From positions 1 through 64,000 of the forward strand of contig NZ_JXQM01000003.1 in assembly GCF_000832065.1 (NCBI RefSeq): a stretch of DNA of 64,000 nt, given 5' to 3'. This document shows positions 56,653-64,000 of this stretch, piece after piece; the first letter of the stretch is position 1, and the number at the start of each line of letters is the position of its first letter. This DNA is from Nitrosospira sp. NpAV. GTDB taxonomy: Bacteria; Pseudomonadota; Gammaproteobacteria; Burkholderiales; Nitrosomonadaceae. The notes beneath the pieces are model-generated. The model did not search any database, had not been told where the DNA came from, and saw only the letters and a list, made by a program, of their open reading frames with translations. A program made the position numbers and the translations under genes.

Positions 56653-57147
56653 CTAACGTCCATTATGTCCGGCGAAAAAAATATAAACCGCCAAACCACC
56701 AAAGATTAAGAAAAAAATAGCTGACCAATCTGGAAGATTGAGTGATGCGAATTTCCATATTGCATCGGCGCAATCTCCATTTGCTTCGAACATCGTGGGC
56801 CACCATCGCGCAATGGGCAGGGCATTCAAGAATTTTTCTTCTGGACTGATGCCACATTCGAATGCCTCGGGGTAGCGCACCAGCCACGCTTGACGCAATG
56901 CGACCACCGCCCCGGTAAATGCAAGAAGGGCGATGGCACCACTGTATATCCGGCGTAGTATTACCCGAGGATTATGGAGAAACGCCAATAGCGCAATTAA
57001 ACCGACTAGCCAATAAGCCACGCGTTGTACGACGCACAGCGGGCACGGCAAAAGATTTTTTATCAGCTGGAGATAAAGGGCATAGCTGACCAGGCTGGCA
57101 CAGCTCAGAAATATCAATAAAAGGATCGCTCTTATTCCCGGCTTCAT
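56653..57147 (-). CDS. dsbB: Disulfide bond formation protein B
   Basis: A 164-residue, four-helix inner-membrane protein that reoxidises DsbA with quinone. The two Cys pairs are Cys35/Cys38 (LPCPLCVV) and Cys98/Cys126 (FECGIS, NGDCADA). dsbA is not in the window. It is followed by htpX on the same strand after about 80 nt. Confidence 0.93.
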   Translation of the reverse strand: MKPGIRAILLLIFLSCASLVSYALYLQLIKNLLPCPLCVVQRVAYWLVGLIALLAFLHNPRVILRRIYSGAIALLAFTGAVVALRQAWLVRYPEAFECGISPEEKFLNALPIARWWPTMFEANGDCADAIWKFASLNLPDWSAIFFLIFGGLAVYIFFAGHNGR

Positions 57148-57328
57148 CGACTATTATAACGACAGTTAAGATCTGGCCAGCACTCGAGTAGGTTCGGAGA
57201 GCCCACTAATAGATTTTCCGGGTTTATTCTTACAGGAGTTCGGATCAGATAATAAAACGGGTGGAGCATACCGTTTTCAGGATGCCAGTGAAACAACCAT
57301 CGACGGACGAAATAGGTTGCGAAGAGCA

Positions 57329-58003
57329 CTACTTCGACGGGTCTTCGTCAGCAGTGGGGAGTCGATAGAATTGGGTGCCAAGCTCGATCAGCGGGCGGCC
57401 CTGGCTTCGCCGGTGCCGATTGGTATCGCGTAGGGAATAGACGCAACCGCAATATTCCTGCTGGTAGAACTCTTCGCGCTTGCTGATTTCGATCATGCGT
57501 GCCGAGCCCCCACCCTTTCTCCAATTGTAATCCCAATAAGTCAGACCCTCATAACGTCCCGCGGCGCGGCGGCCGCAATCGTTGATCTGTTCCATGTTCT
57601 TCCAGCGCGAGATACCGAGCGAGCTCGTCATTACAGGAAAGTCATTCTCGAACGCATACAACGCCGTGCGCTCGAAACGCATATCGAAGCACATGGTGCA
57701 TCGAATGCCGCGTTCGGGTTCCCATTCCATGCCTTTAGCGCGAGCGAACCAGTTTTCCTTGTCGTAGTCGGCATCGATGAACTCAATCCCATGTTTTTCC
57801 GCAAATCGGACATTCTCGTCCTTCCGCAGAAGGTATTCCCGCTCGGGATGTATATTGGGGTTATAGAAGAAGATCGTGTAATTGATACCGGAGGCCAGCA
57901 TGGCTTCCATGACCTCTCCCGAACAAGGCGCACAGCATGAATGCAACAGCACCTTTTTATGGCCGCCCGGAGGAACGAGATTGGGTCGTGTCGTTTCATT
58001 CAT
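57329..58003 (-). CDS. queH: Epoxyqueuosine reductase QueH
   Basis: A 224-residue DUF208-family enzyme for the last step of queuosine synthesis in tRNA, replacing the cobalamin-dependent QueG. The Cys-rich iron-sulfur motifs are [12 protein letters not shown] (Cys23, 24, 27), [13 protein letters not shown] and a C-terminal CGCVYS. The sequence matches the QueH pattern throughout. The ATG is 6 nt from the dispersed repeat B that fills the gap up to the next gene. Confidence 0.9.
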   Translation of the reverse strand: MNETTRPNLVPPGGHKKVLLHSCCAPCSGEVMEAMLASGINYTIFFYNPNIHPEREYLLRKDENVRFAEKHGIEFIDADYDKENWFARAKGMEWEPERGIRCTMCFDMRFERTALYAFENDFPVMTSSLGISRWKNMEQINDCGRRAAGRYEGLTYWDYNWRKGGGSARMIEISKREEFYQQEYCGCVYSLRDTNRHRRSQGRPLIELGTQFYRLPTADEDPSK

Positions 58004-58008
58004 GGCAA

Positions 58009-58192
58009 CAGGCTATCAGACTTACGCGTAATTTTCCACCGGCAGCGAAAAAGTGACTGGGTGAGGAAAGATTCTGACGATTCTGAAGACCAATAATTGC
58101 TCTATTGACCGAAAAAGCGGCAAAATATGGACCGGCCCCGATGCTTTTACACCCGGCTTTTGCAGCCAATTTCATTTAAGGCCGACAGGCTG
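58009..58192 (-). repeat. Dispersed repeat, copy B, with inverted ends
   Basis: It fills nearly the whole gap between queH and rlmL. It begins near CAGGCTATCAGACTT (58009) and ends with the inverted copy GGCCGACAGGCTG (58180-58192), complement of CAGCCTGTCGG at copy A. The block 58045-58120 matches 34625-34702 of copy A and keeps the CCAATA-ATTGCT-CTATTG hairpin. Confidence 0.75.
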
Positions 58193-59371
58193 CTAGTCTG
58201 CCTGGTGTGTAATGTCCGTTTCCCGAACCTTTCGCATTCCACCCGCCACCATTTTATATTCCAGCAAACGGCATTCCAGCGCACCGTTGAATAGCGGCGT
58301 GCGACGTGAAGCTGTCAAGCGTATGAATTTTGGCAGAAGCGGATCGGCGGTAAAAATATAAGCTTTCCAGCCACTGAATTTTTTCTTCAAGACATCGCCC
58401 AGTTTGGGATAAAACTCCACAAGTCTTTCCGGTTCGCCCAGGCGAACTCCGTAGGGAGGATTGGTGACAAGAAAGCCGAGAGGCGCGGGTGCGGAGATTT
58501 CCAGCAAATTCGCCTGCTTGAGGGTAACAATCTCGGAAAATCCCGCGGCAGACAAATTTGCATGTGCATCCGCCAAAACGTCGCCATACAGGTCGCTGCC
58601 GAATATGGGCTGGCGGACTACCGGTTTTTGCCGTGCTATGGCTGCTTCCCTAAGCTGAGCCCACAGCCCTTTATCAAATTCCTTCAGCTTCTCGAATGCA
58701 AAACTGCGCTTCGATCCGGGCGCGATATTTAATGAAATTTGTGCCGCTTCCAGCAGGAATGTACCGCTGCCACACATCGGATCGAGCAGCGGAATACCCG
58801 GTTGCCAGCCCGCCAGATTTAAAATTCCGGCCGCCAGATTTTCCCGCAGGGGAGCGTCTCCGGCGGTTTTTCTTAGACCGCGCTTGAACAATGCATCACC
58901 GGAGGTATCCAGGTACAAAGAAAATTCCCTGGCATCGAGAAACCCATGAATACGTATATCCGGCTGCACCGTATCCACGCTGGGACGACTGCCGGTAATT
59001 TCGCGAAATTTATCGCAGACTGCATCCTTGATTTTGAGAGTGACAAAGTCGAGACTGCGCAGCGGACATTTGATCGCGGCCACATTAACCCGGATAGTGA
59101 GCGCGGGAACAAACCATTCATTCCATGGCAAAGCGCGAGCGATATTATATATATCGGCCTCATTCGCATAGGGCCGGGTTGCAATCCGCCAAAGAATACG
59201 GCTGGCAACACGGCTTTCCAGATTCGCCCGATAACAGACGCGCCGATCGCCCTGAAACTGCACCCCGCCATCACGTCCCCGCACAGAAGATGCGCCGAGC
59301 TGTTCCAGTTCGGTGACGAGTACGGACTCCAACCCGCGCGGGCAAGGTGCGAAAAAATAATGAAGTGTCAC
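58193..59371 (-). CDS. rlmL: 23S rRNA guanine-N2 methyltransferase, RlmL-type (THUMP + Rossmann)
   Basis: A 392-residue RNA methyltransferase with an N-terminal ferredoxin/THUMP part (about 1-160), the SAM site LLDPMCGSGTFLLEA (195-209) and the catalytic NPPY (304-307) in LVTNPPYGVRLG. It matches the N-terminal half of E. coli RlmKL; the second half is not fused here. The start is GTG at 59371. Its stop lies in repeat B's right end. Confidence 0.85.
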   Translation of the reverse strand: MTLHYFFAPCPRGLESVLVTELEQLGASSVRGRDGGVQFQGDRRVCYRANLESRVASRILWRIATRPYANEADIYNIARALPWNEWFVPALTIRVNVAAIKCPLRSLDFVTLKIKDAVCDKFREITGSRPSVDTVQPDIRIHGFLDAREFSLYLDTSGDALFKRGLRKTAGDAPLRENLAAGILNLAGWQPGIPLLDPMCGSGTFLLEAAQISLNIAPGSKRSFAFEKLKEFDKGLWAQLREAAIARQKPVVRQPIFGSDLYGDVLADAHANLSAAGFSEIVTLKQANLLEISAPAPLGFLVTNPPYGVRLGEPERLVEFYPKLGDVLKKKFSGWKAYIFTADPLLPKFIRLTASRRTPLFNGALECRLLEYKMVAGGMRKVRETDITHQAD

Positions 59372-59422
59372 CGATGCAATGAAATCAAAAATTCAACAAC
59401 GACCATTACAAAGCTACACAGA

Positions 59423-59797
59423 TCATTTTGCAGACCATACGCCGTAAGCAAGCGTCGCCCATGCACTCAGAAACGCTACGCCGCCAAGGGGCGTTATCGC
59501 GCCGAGTCCCCGTATCCCCGTCAGACTCAGCACATACAGACTGACCGAGAACAAGACGATGCCCGCGATCATCGACCAGCCTGAGAACGCAACCAGTCTG
59601 GATTTGGGAAAGTGCAGCAGTATCAAGCCCACCGCGAGAAGCCCCAGCGCGTGGTAGAAATGATACTGCACCCCCGTTTGATATACCGCGAGCATGTCGG
59701 TGGAAAGTCTTTGTTTCAGACCATGTGCGCCGAAAGCACCGAGACCTACGCATAAAAATGCATTAATGGCCCCGAGCATAAGGAAGGTTCTTGGCAT
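59423..59797 (-). CDS. DUF423 membrane protein
   Basis: A 124-residue protein with four membrane helices (about 5-22, 45-62, 70-87, 96-118). The family signature GAINAFLCVGLGAFGAHGLK is at the N-terminus, followed by YQTGVQYHFYHALGLLAVG. Function unknown. It lies 52 nt upstream of rlmL on the same strand. Confidence 0.87.
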   Translation of the reverse strand: MPRTFLMLGAINAFLCVGLGAFGAHGLKQRLSTDMLAVYQTGVQYHFYHALGLLAVGLILLHFPKSRLVAFSGWSMIAGIVLFSVSLYVLSLTGIRGLGAITPLGGVAFLSAWATLAYGVWSAK

Positions 59798-60007
59798 TGG
59801 AGATAATTTCCCTGGTGAAAAAGACTTTACAAAATCAGTGGCCGGAAAGCCGCATTGGTTTATGCTGAAAAATACTACCTGGCATACTAAGGGCTAACGC
59901 GGTCAGGCACATCCCAAGTCTGCATTACCGCTTCCTAAATGTCCACAATGATCGCGAATTTTTACGATTGTGTTGGCATTGATCGGGAGGCCTCGGATAC
60001 GACGTGG

Positions 60008-61351
60008 CTACTCGCCTTTCTCCGACACGCTCGCCTTGCCCCACCCTTTGGCAAATGTCACTCGAATGGTATCGCCGATGCCGACCTGCTTACTGCTTCT
60101 CAGTACTGTGCCGTCAGCGGCATAAACGATGCTATAGCCACGCTCCAATACTGACGCCGGGTTTAGGTGCGCTAGATTTGCCTGTTGACGCTGCAAACCC
60201 ATTATGAGCATTTCAATGCGGCTGACACTCACCCGATTCAGCCGCAGACCCAGTTCATATTGCCGCTTCATCAGATGGGGAATGTCAGGCCGGCTGCCGG
60301 TGATGCGCCGATCAAGGTCGCGTAAGCACCAATATCTTGTCTCTGAATTCCGTTGCCAGGAGCCAGCGAGCCGTTCATGCAAACGCTGAAGATGCGCAAT
60401 CTGATCCTTGATCCGCTCACCAGGATGCACCAGCCGGGCTGCGAGCATATCGGTTTTTTGCATGCGGTTTTCCAAATCGCGCCGCATTTCGCGCTGCACG
60501 CGGCCGTACAAAATTTTAGTGCGATGCAGCAATTCTTCACGATCCGGACAGGCGAGCTGCGATGCGCCGGTTGGCGTAGGTGCGCGAATGTCAGCGACAA
60601 AATCAGCAATGGTAAAATCGGTCTCATGGCCCACACCACTGATAATGGGCAGCGGACAGGCGGCTATTGCCCGGGCTACAATTTCTTCATTAAATGCCCA
60701 TAGATCCTCAATACTGCCGCCGCCTCGGCAAACAATCAGGATGTCGCACTCAGCACGGCTTGCAGCCTGCCGAATAGCTGCCGCAATTTTTACAGCTGCG
60801 TCGATGCCCTGCACTGGCGTGGGATAAATGATCACAGGCAGGGAAGGCATGCGTCGCCGCAATGTGGACAGAACATCATGCAGTGCGGCGGCGGCCGGAG
60901 ACGTGACAATACCGATCCGTTGTGGAAATAGGGGCAATGGTTTCTTCCGCTCGAGGTCAAACAGCCCCTCTTTTCCCAAACGGGCCCTGAGTTGCTCAAA
61001 GGCTTCAAATAATGTGCCGAGCCCCACCCGCCGGATGGTCTCGACACTCAACTGAAAATCTCCCCGCGCCTGGTATAGCGTCACCAGCGCACGCACCTCC
61101 ACCTGCATGCCATCCCTGGGTTCCCAGCCCAGATACTGATTTTTGTCCCGGAACATGACGCAGCGTACTTGGGCGCTCGAGTCTTTGAGAGAAAAATACC
61201 AGTGGCCCGAACCATAGCACTTGATATTCGAAATTTCACCGCTCACCCACAGCAACGGAAACGCCTGTTCAAGCAAGTCCTTGGCGCCACGATTCAATTC
61301 GCTCACGCTCAAGACGGTGCGAGCAATCTCGGTTTCCATAAACAAATTCAT
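60008..61351 (-). CDS. xseA: Exodeoxyribonuclease VII large subunit
   Basis: A 447-residue subunit with an N-terminal OB fold (LWVSGEISNIKCYGSGHWYFSLKD, about 33-60), a middle catalytic region (RIGIVTSPAAAALHDVL, ICRGGGSIEDLWAFNEE, SGVGHETDFTIADF) and a helical region before a C-terminal LERGYSIVY. It degrades single-stranded DNA. The small subunit xseB is not in the window. METEIARTV at 61339 is an alternative start. Confidence 0.94.
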   Translation of the reverse strand: MNLFMETEIARTVLSVSELNRGAKDLLEQAFPLLWVSGEISNIKCYGSGHWYFSLKDSSAQVRCVMFRDKNQYLGWEPRDGMQVEVRALVTLYQARGDFQLSVETIRRVGLGTLFEAFEQLRARLGKEGLFDLERKKPLPLFPQRIGIVTSPAAAALHDVLSTLRRRMPSLPVIIYPTPVQGIDAAVKIAAAIRQAASRAECDILIVCRGGGSIEDLWAFNEEIVARAIAACPLPIISGVGHETDFTIADFVADIRAPTPTGASQLACPDREELLHRTKILYGRVQREMRRDLENRMQKTDMLAARLVHPGERIKDQIAHLQRLHERLAGSWQRNSETRYWCLRDLDRRITGSRPDIPHLMKRQYELGLRLNRVSVSRIEMLIMGLQRQQANLAHLNPASVLERGYSIVYAADGTVLRSSKQVGIGDTIRVTFAKGWGKASVSEKGE

Positions 61352-61844
61352 CTTGACATTCTACAGTAATCCACATTCGTCACAAAAAATGCATAATTCT
61401 CCCGGTCAAACCCGCATGAATCCTATCTATATTGATAACTAAATGTTTTTACAACGATTATATGGAAGTTCAAAAATTAACCTAATCAGAAAATATTGTT
61501 ATGGGAGGCCGACTTAATGCCCTTATCTGCAAACCACCCACAAACTTATCCACAGCAATTGTGGACAAGAAAATAATGTCCTTCCCTCCTTATCCTTGCT
61601 GAAATTACATGGGCAAGATACATTATCCTAAATCCGGCAAATTGAACGAAGTGAAGAATATGCTTTTGCCGCGCAATCCGCCTTGCAGCGAACTTGCCAT
61701 TAAGGTGAAGATCGAGCGGGAAGAAAAATCACCATCGGTATGACGCTGAGCGGAAAAAGAGAAATGAGCGTTCAATGGCTGGATTATCTGGGTTTAAGAT
61801 TATGGCTCTGATTTTACGCACCGGATTATTAAGGAGACTGTCGC
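61352..61844. other. Intergenic region between xseA and the second exbB
   Basis: About 490 bp between divergent genes, AT-rich, holding both promoters. It contains the DnaA-box-like pair listed separately. A 44-codon ATG frame at 61609-61743 lacks a ribosome site and I do not count it as a gene. Confidence 0.6.
61546..61568. promoter_or_regulatory. Inverted pair of DnaA-box-like sites
   Basis: TTATCCACA (61546-61554) matches the strict DnaA box. TGTGGACAA (61560-61568) is its reverse complement with one mismatch. The pair is separated by 5 nt, and with flanking bases forms an almost perfect palindrome. It lies in the xseA/exbB gap. Confidence 0.5.
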
Positions 61845-62459
61845 GTGTTCGCTTTGATTCAAGCTGCCGGCTGGCCAATCTGGCCGATTATCCTCGCTTC
61901 CGTCGTTGCCGCCGGTATTATTGGTGAGCGCATTTGGACCTTGCGCCTAAGCGTAGTAACCCCGAGAGATCTCCTGCCAGAGGTGGTACACGAATACCGT
62001 AAAAGTGGTATCAGTGAAAGTATGCTTACCCGTCTTCAAAATCACTCTCCCCTCGGACAAATTTTTGCCGCGGGGTTGAGAAATGATAAGAGTACACGGG
62101 AAGTCATGAAAGAATCCATCGAAGAAGCGGGGCGTTTGGTAGCTCATGACCTTGACCGTTATCTCACCACGCTGGGAACCATCGCTTCCCTTAGTCCGCT
62201 GATGGGGCTGTTTGGAACCTTGGTTGGCATGATCGAAATTTTCGGCGCGAGTACGCTTTCCACCGATAGCGGCAATCCCGCACAACTCGCTCATGGTATT
62301 TCCGTAGCGCTTTATAATGCGGCATTCGGCATCCTGGTGGCTATTCCCAGCATGATTTTTTATCGTCATTTCCGTGCGAAAGTGGACTCACTGGTCGTGG
62401 AAATGGAATTGCAAGCGCTAAAACTGGTGGAAATCATTCACGGCGAGCGGCAGGATTGA
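61845..62459 (+). CDS. exbB: MotA/TolQ/ExbB proton channel protein (second copy)
   Basis: A 204-residue proton-channel subunit with three helices; the conserved part is LDRYLTTLGTIASLSPLMGLFGTLVGMIEIF and LAHGISVALYNAAFGILVAIPSMIFY. GTG start with AAGGAG 9 nt upstream. This is the group normally found with exbD, lpxK and a Trm112-like gene in Beta- and Gammaproteobacteria. It differs in length and sequence from the copy at 40.7 kb, so the two are not a recent duplication. Confidence 0.9.
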   Translation: MFALIQAAGWPIWPIILASVVAAGIIGERIWTLRLSVVTPRDLLPEVVHEYRKSGISESMLTRLQNHSPLGQIFAAGLRNDKSTREVMKESIEEAGRLVAHDLDRYLTTLGTIASLSPLMGLFGTLVGMIEIFGASTLSTDSGNPAQLAHGISVALYNAAFGILVAIPSMIFYRHFRAKVDSLVVEMELQALKLVEIIHGERQD

Positions 62460-62525
62460 TTTTATGGCGCGAGCCCTTCATCGCTCACTGTTCATTTTTA
62501 CCAAACGGTTAAACCCAGATTACCC

Positions 62526-62942
62526 ATGAATTTTCAGCGTGGCAGACAAAAAGAAGAGCCGGAAATTAATCTGGTGCCAATGATCGATGTATTACTGGTA
62601 ATTCTTATTTTCCTGATGATTACCACGACTTACTCGAAATTTTCAGAACTTGAGATCAGTTTGCCGCAGGCAGCGTCCGACAAAACCTCAGAACACCCTA
62701 ATGTCATTGAGGTGTCGGTGAATGCCAGCGGGGGCTATATGGTAGGCCGGAAATCCATCGAGTACTCCGGTGCTGAAGGACTTAGTGCTGAGTTGCGCGC
62801 CACCGCGGGCAGCCGGCCTGACCCTGTCATTGTCATCAATGCAGATGCAAATGCCACTCATCAGTCAGTAATAGCGATTATGGAGGCGGCACGCATGGCG
62901 GGATACAATCGCATTACTTTCACGACTGAAAATCCCAGATAG
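62526..62942 (+). CDS. exbD: Biopolymer transport protein ExbD/TolR (second copy)
   Basis: A 138-residue partner with one transmembrane helix (LVPMIDVLLVILIFLMITT, Asp in the helix) and a periplasmic domain. It follows exbB by about 65 nt. Usually lpxK comes next, but here a gap of 140 bp is followed by the Trm112-like gene. Confidence 0.9.
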   Translation: MNFQRGRQKEEPEINLVPMIDVLLVILIFLMITTTYSKFSELEISLPQAASDKTSEHPNVIEVSVNASGGYMVGRKSIEYSGAEGLSAELRATAGSRPDPVIVINADANATHQSVIAIMEAARMAGYNRITFTTENPR

Positions 62943-63082
62943 AACGCGCGTCCATGAGAATGGGCGTTAAAATACACGACTTTCATCGATAGGGAATTGA
63001 GGTTGGTAACGCCTGAATCCTGGCTGAATGAAGAATTGATACGGATTGGCTAAGGCAATCTTATAAAATTGGGATAACAATT

Positions 63083-63262
63083 ATGGACGCAAAATTGCTT
63101 GATATTCTGGTATGCCCTTTATGCAAGGGACCGCTGCTTTACCGGAAAGCTGAGAATGAACTGATTTGTAAGGCGGATCGGCTGGTTTTTTCCATTAAGG
63201 ATGGTATTCCGGTGATGTTGGAAGATGAGGCGCGAAAACTATCCCCCGAGGAAGAAGTTTAG
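63083..63262 (+). CDS. ycaR: Trm112-family protein (YcaR)
   Basis: A 59-residue protein, [18 protein letters not shown] at the start and [22 protein letters not shown] at the end, the Trm112/UPF0434 signature. CPLC is present, but the second zinc-binding pair is reduced to one Cys (LICKAD). Eukaryotic relatives activate methyltransferases; the bacterial role is unsettled. It normally lies between lpxK and kdsB, neither of which is here. Confidence 0.9.
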   Translation: MDAKLLDILVCPLCKGPLLYRKAENELICKADRLVFSIKDGIPVMLEDEARKLSPEEEV

Positions 63263-63330
63263 AAGGTACCTGGATAATTAAAAGGAATCTGAACGATTCT
63301 TTCCGAGAAATTTGAGGGATTGTGAATGCG

Positions 63331-64000
63331 ATGAAAAGTCCAAATAGCGCCGCTGTCCTCGGTGCTCTCGTGGCCGATTCCGCCACGCTCGGCCTGCACT
63401 GGCTTTACGATCCAGCGCGTATTGCGGAAATTGAAGCGGCCGGGGGATTGGTGTTCCTGCACCCCGACGCCGGCAATTATGCGGGGTCGAAAGGATACTT
63501 CGCCCATGGCGGCAAATCTCCCGGAGACTCGAGCAGCTACGGCGAGGCTTGCTTGTTAATGCTGAAACATCTGGCAAAGCATGGAGAATTCAATCGTCCC
63601 GAATATCAGGCCGAGTACCGCGCACACTTTGGGCCCGGCGGCGCATTCGTAGGCTATATTGACTCCCCCACCCGTCAGACGCTGCGCACATTGTTGTGGT
63701 TGGAACCTGCGGAATTTCCGGCGGCATCCGGTGCCGATGATGATCAACACCCCTCCCTCGCAGCGCTTCCGCCACTGGTTGCCACTCACACCGGGACGCT
63801 GGAGGAGTTGCTGGGGCGGATCGAGGAAGCCGTGCGGGTAACCAATAATAACGCGCTAGCGGTTGCTGCGGCGCACTGTTCAGCGGCGGCTTTGTTTGAA
63901 GTATTGCAGGGTACTCCGATTGATCAGGCATTGGCAAAAGCTCTACCTTTTGCGGGGAGTGCTCTCCGGCCCCTGCTTGAAGAGGCGCTCGCGTTGCCGA
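63331..64000 (+). CDS. ADP-ribosylglycohydrolase-family protein (cut by window edge)
   Basis: The first 223 codons of a protein beginning MKSPNSAAVLGALVADSATL. LGALVADSATLGLHWLYDP, HGGKSPGDSSSYGEACL and later the TNNNALAVAAAHC segment resemble the ADP-ribosylglycohydrolase fold, which removes ADP-ribose from proteins such as nitrogenase reductase or acts on related substrates. The C-terminus, with the second metal-binding motif, is beyond the window, so activity cannot be judged. An in-frame GTG (63322) is nearer to GAGGG than the ATG and is an alternative start. Confidence 0.7.
   Translation, partial: MKSPNSAAVLGALVADSATLGLHWLYDPARIAEIEAAGGLVFLHPDAGNYAGSKGYFAHGGKSPGDSSSYGEACLLMLKHLAKHGEFNRPEYQAEYRAHFGPGGAFVGYIDSPTRQTLRTLLWLEPAEFPAASGADDDQHPSLAALPPLVATHTGTLEELLGRIEEAVRVTNNNALAVAAAHCSAAALFEVLQGTPIDQALAKALPFAGSALRPLLEEALALP

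Noticed and set aside
57144-57329. 61-codon frame between dsbB and queH
   Set aside because: Exactly fills the gap but has no ribosome site or resemblance.
61609-61743. 44-codon frame before the second exbB
   Set aside because: No ribosome site, no resemblance; likely chance.
1-64000. tRNA genes, rRNA genes, CRISPR arrays, complete IS elements or prophage
   Set aside because: No T-loop-like motifs with cloverleaf partners, no regular repeat-spacer units and no transposase or integrase frames were seen.

Overview
The window looks like chromosomal DNA of a betaproteobacterium, most likely a Nitrosomonadaceae (Nitrosospira-like) ammonia oxidiser. This is an inference from family-level protein resemblance and gene order: the rpmF-plsX-fabH-fabD-fabG-acpP-fabF block, the sigma factor/DUF3619/DUF3106/RDD operon and adjacent argF-argG. 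No rRNA, tRNA, CRISPR array, complete insertion sequence or prophage was seen. Almost all of the sequence is ordinary core genome, with small oddities at gene junctions and in intergenic DNA.

Layout. 1-4.1 kb: the start of a short secreted protein with a hairpin-rich leader, a small membrane coiled-coil protein, then mtkA-mtkB (malate-CoA ligase) and a malyl-CoA lyase, which together split malate into acetyl-CoA and glyoxylate. 4.8-6.5 kb: gshA. 6.6-13.9 kb: a minus-strand run from yceD and rpmF through plsX and the fab genes to mltG. 14.1-21.6 kb: maf, a tetrapyrrole-methylase-like protein, sppA, rluC, a divergent rne with a long leader and strong terminator, and a tyrosine phosphatase. 22.0-24.4 kb: a GC-richer cassette with a 65-codon ORF overlapping a GH13 glycosidase, then a periplasmic protein. 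24.6-30.2 kb: a phosphohexomutase, a zinc-finger protein, ilvE and glnE. 30.5-37.1 kb: yhdP, a nitrilase-family amidase and tldD. 37.2-39.0 kb: the sigma-factor operon. 39.5-42.5 kb: thioredoxin-like protein, tonB, exbB, exbD and an orphan FecR-domain protein. 42.6-49.5 kb: a glutamine amidotransferase, yajQ, argG, argF, argD and a PLP-dependent basic amino-acid decarboxylase. 49.8-59.8 kb: nfeD/slipin, rpsT and murJ (divergent), mlaA, htpX, dsbB, queH, an rlmL-type methyltransferase and DUF423. 60.0-64.0 kb: xseA, a second exbB-exbD pair, a Trm112-like protein and the start of an ADP-ribosylglycohydrolase-like gene.

The most interesting signals are not a new multi-gene system. They are: a fabG that can only start at a non-standard codon (CTG or ATT), and a sigma factor with the same problem; frequent TTG starts; a dispersed ~110-180 bp repeat with a conserved hairpin; a perfect 23-bp tandem duplication that supplies the start of one gene and the stop of its neighbour; an inverted pair of DnaA-box-like sites; a possible PEP-CTERM gene remnant; and missing lpxK and kdsB at a normally conserved exbBD locus.
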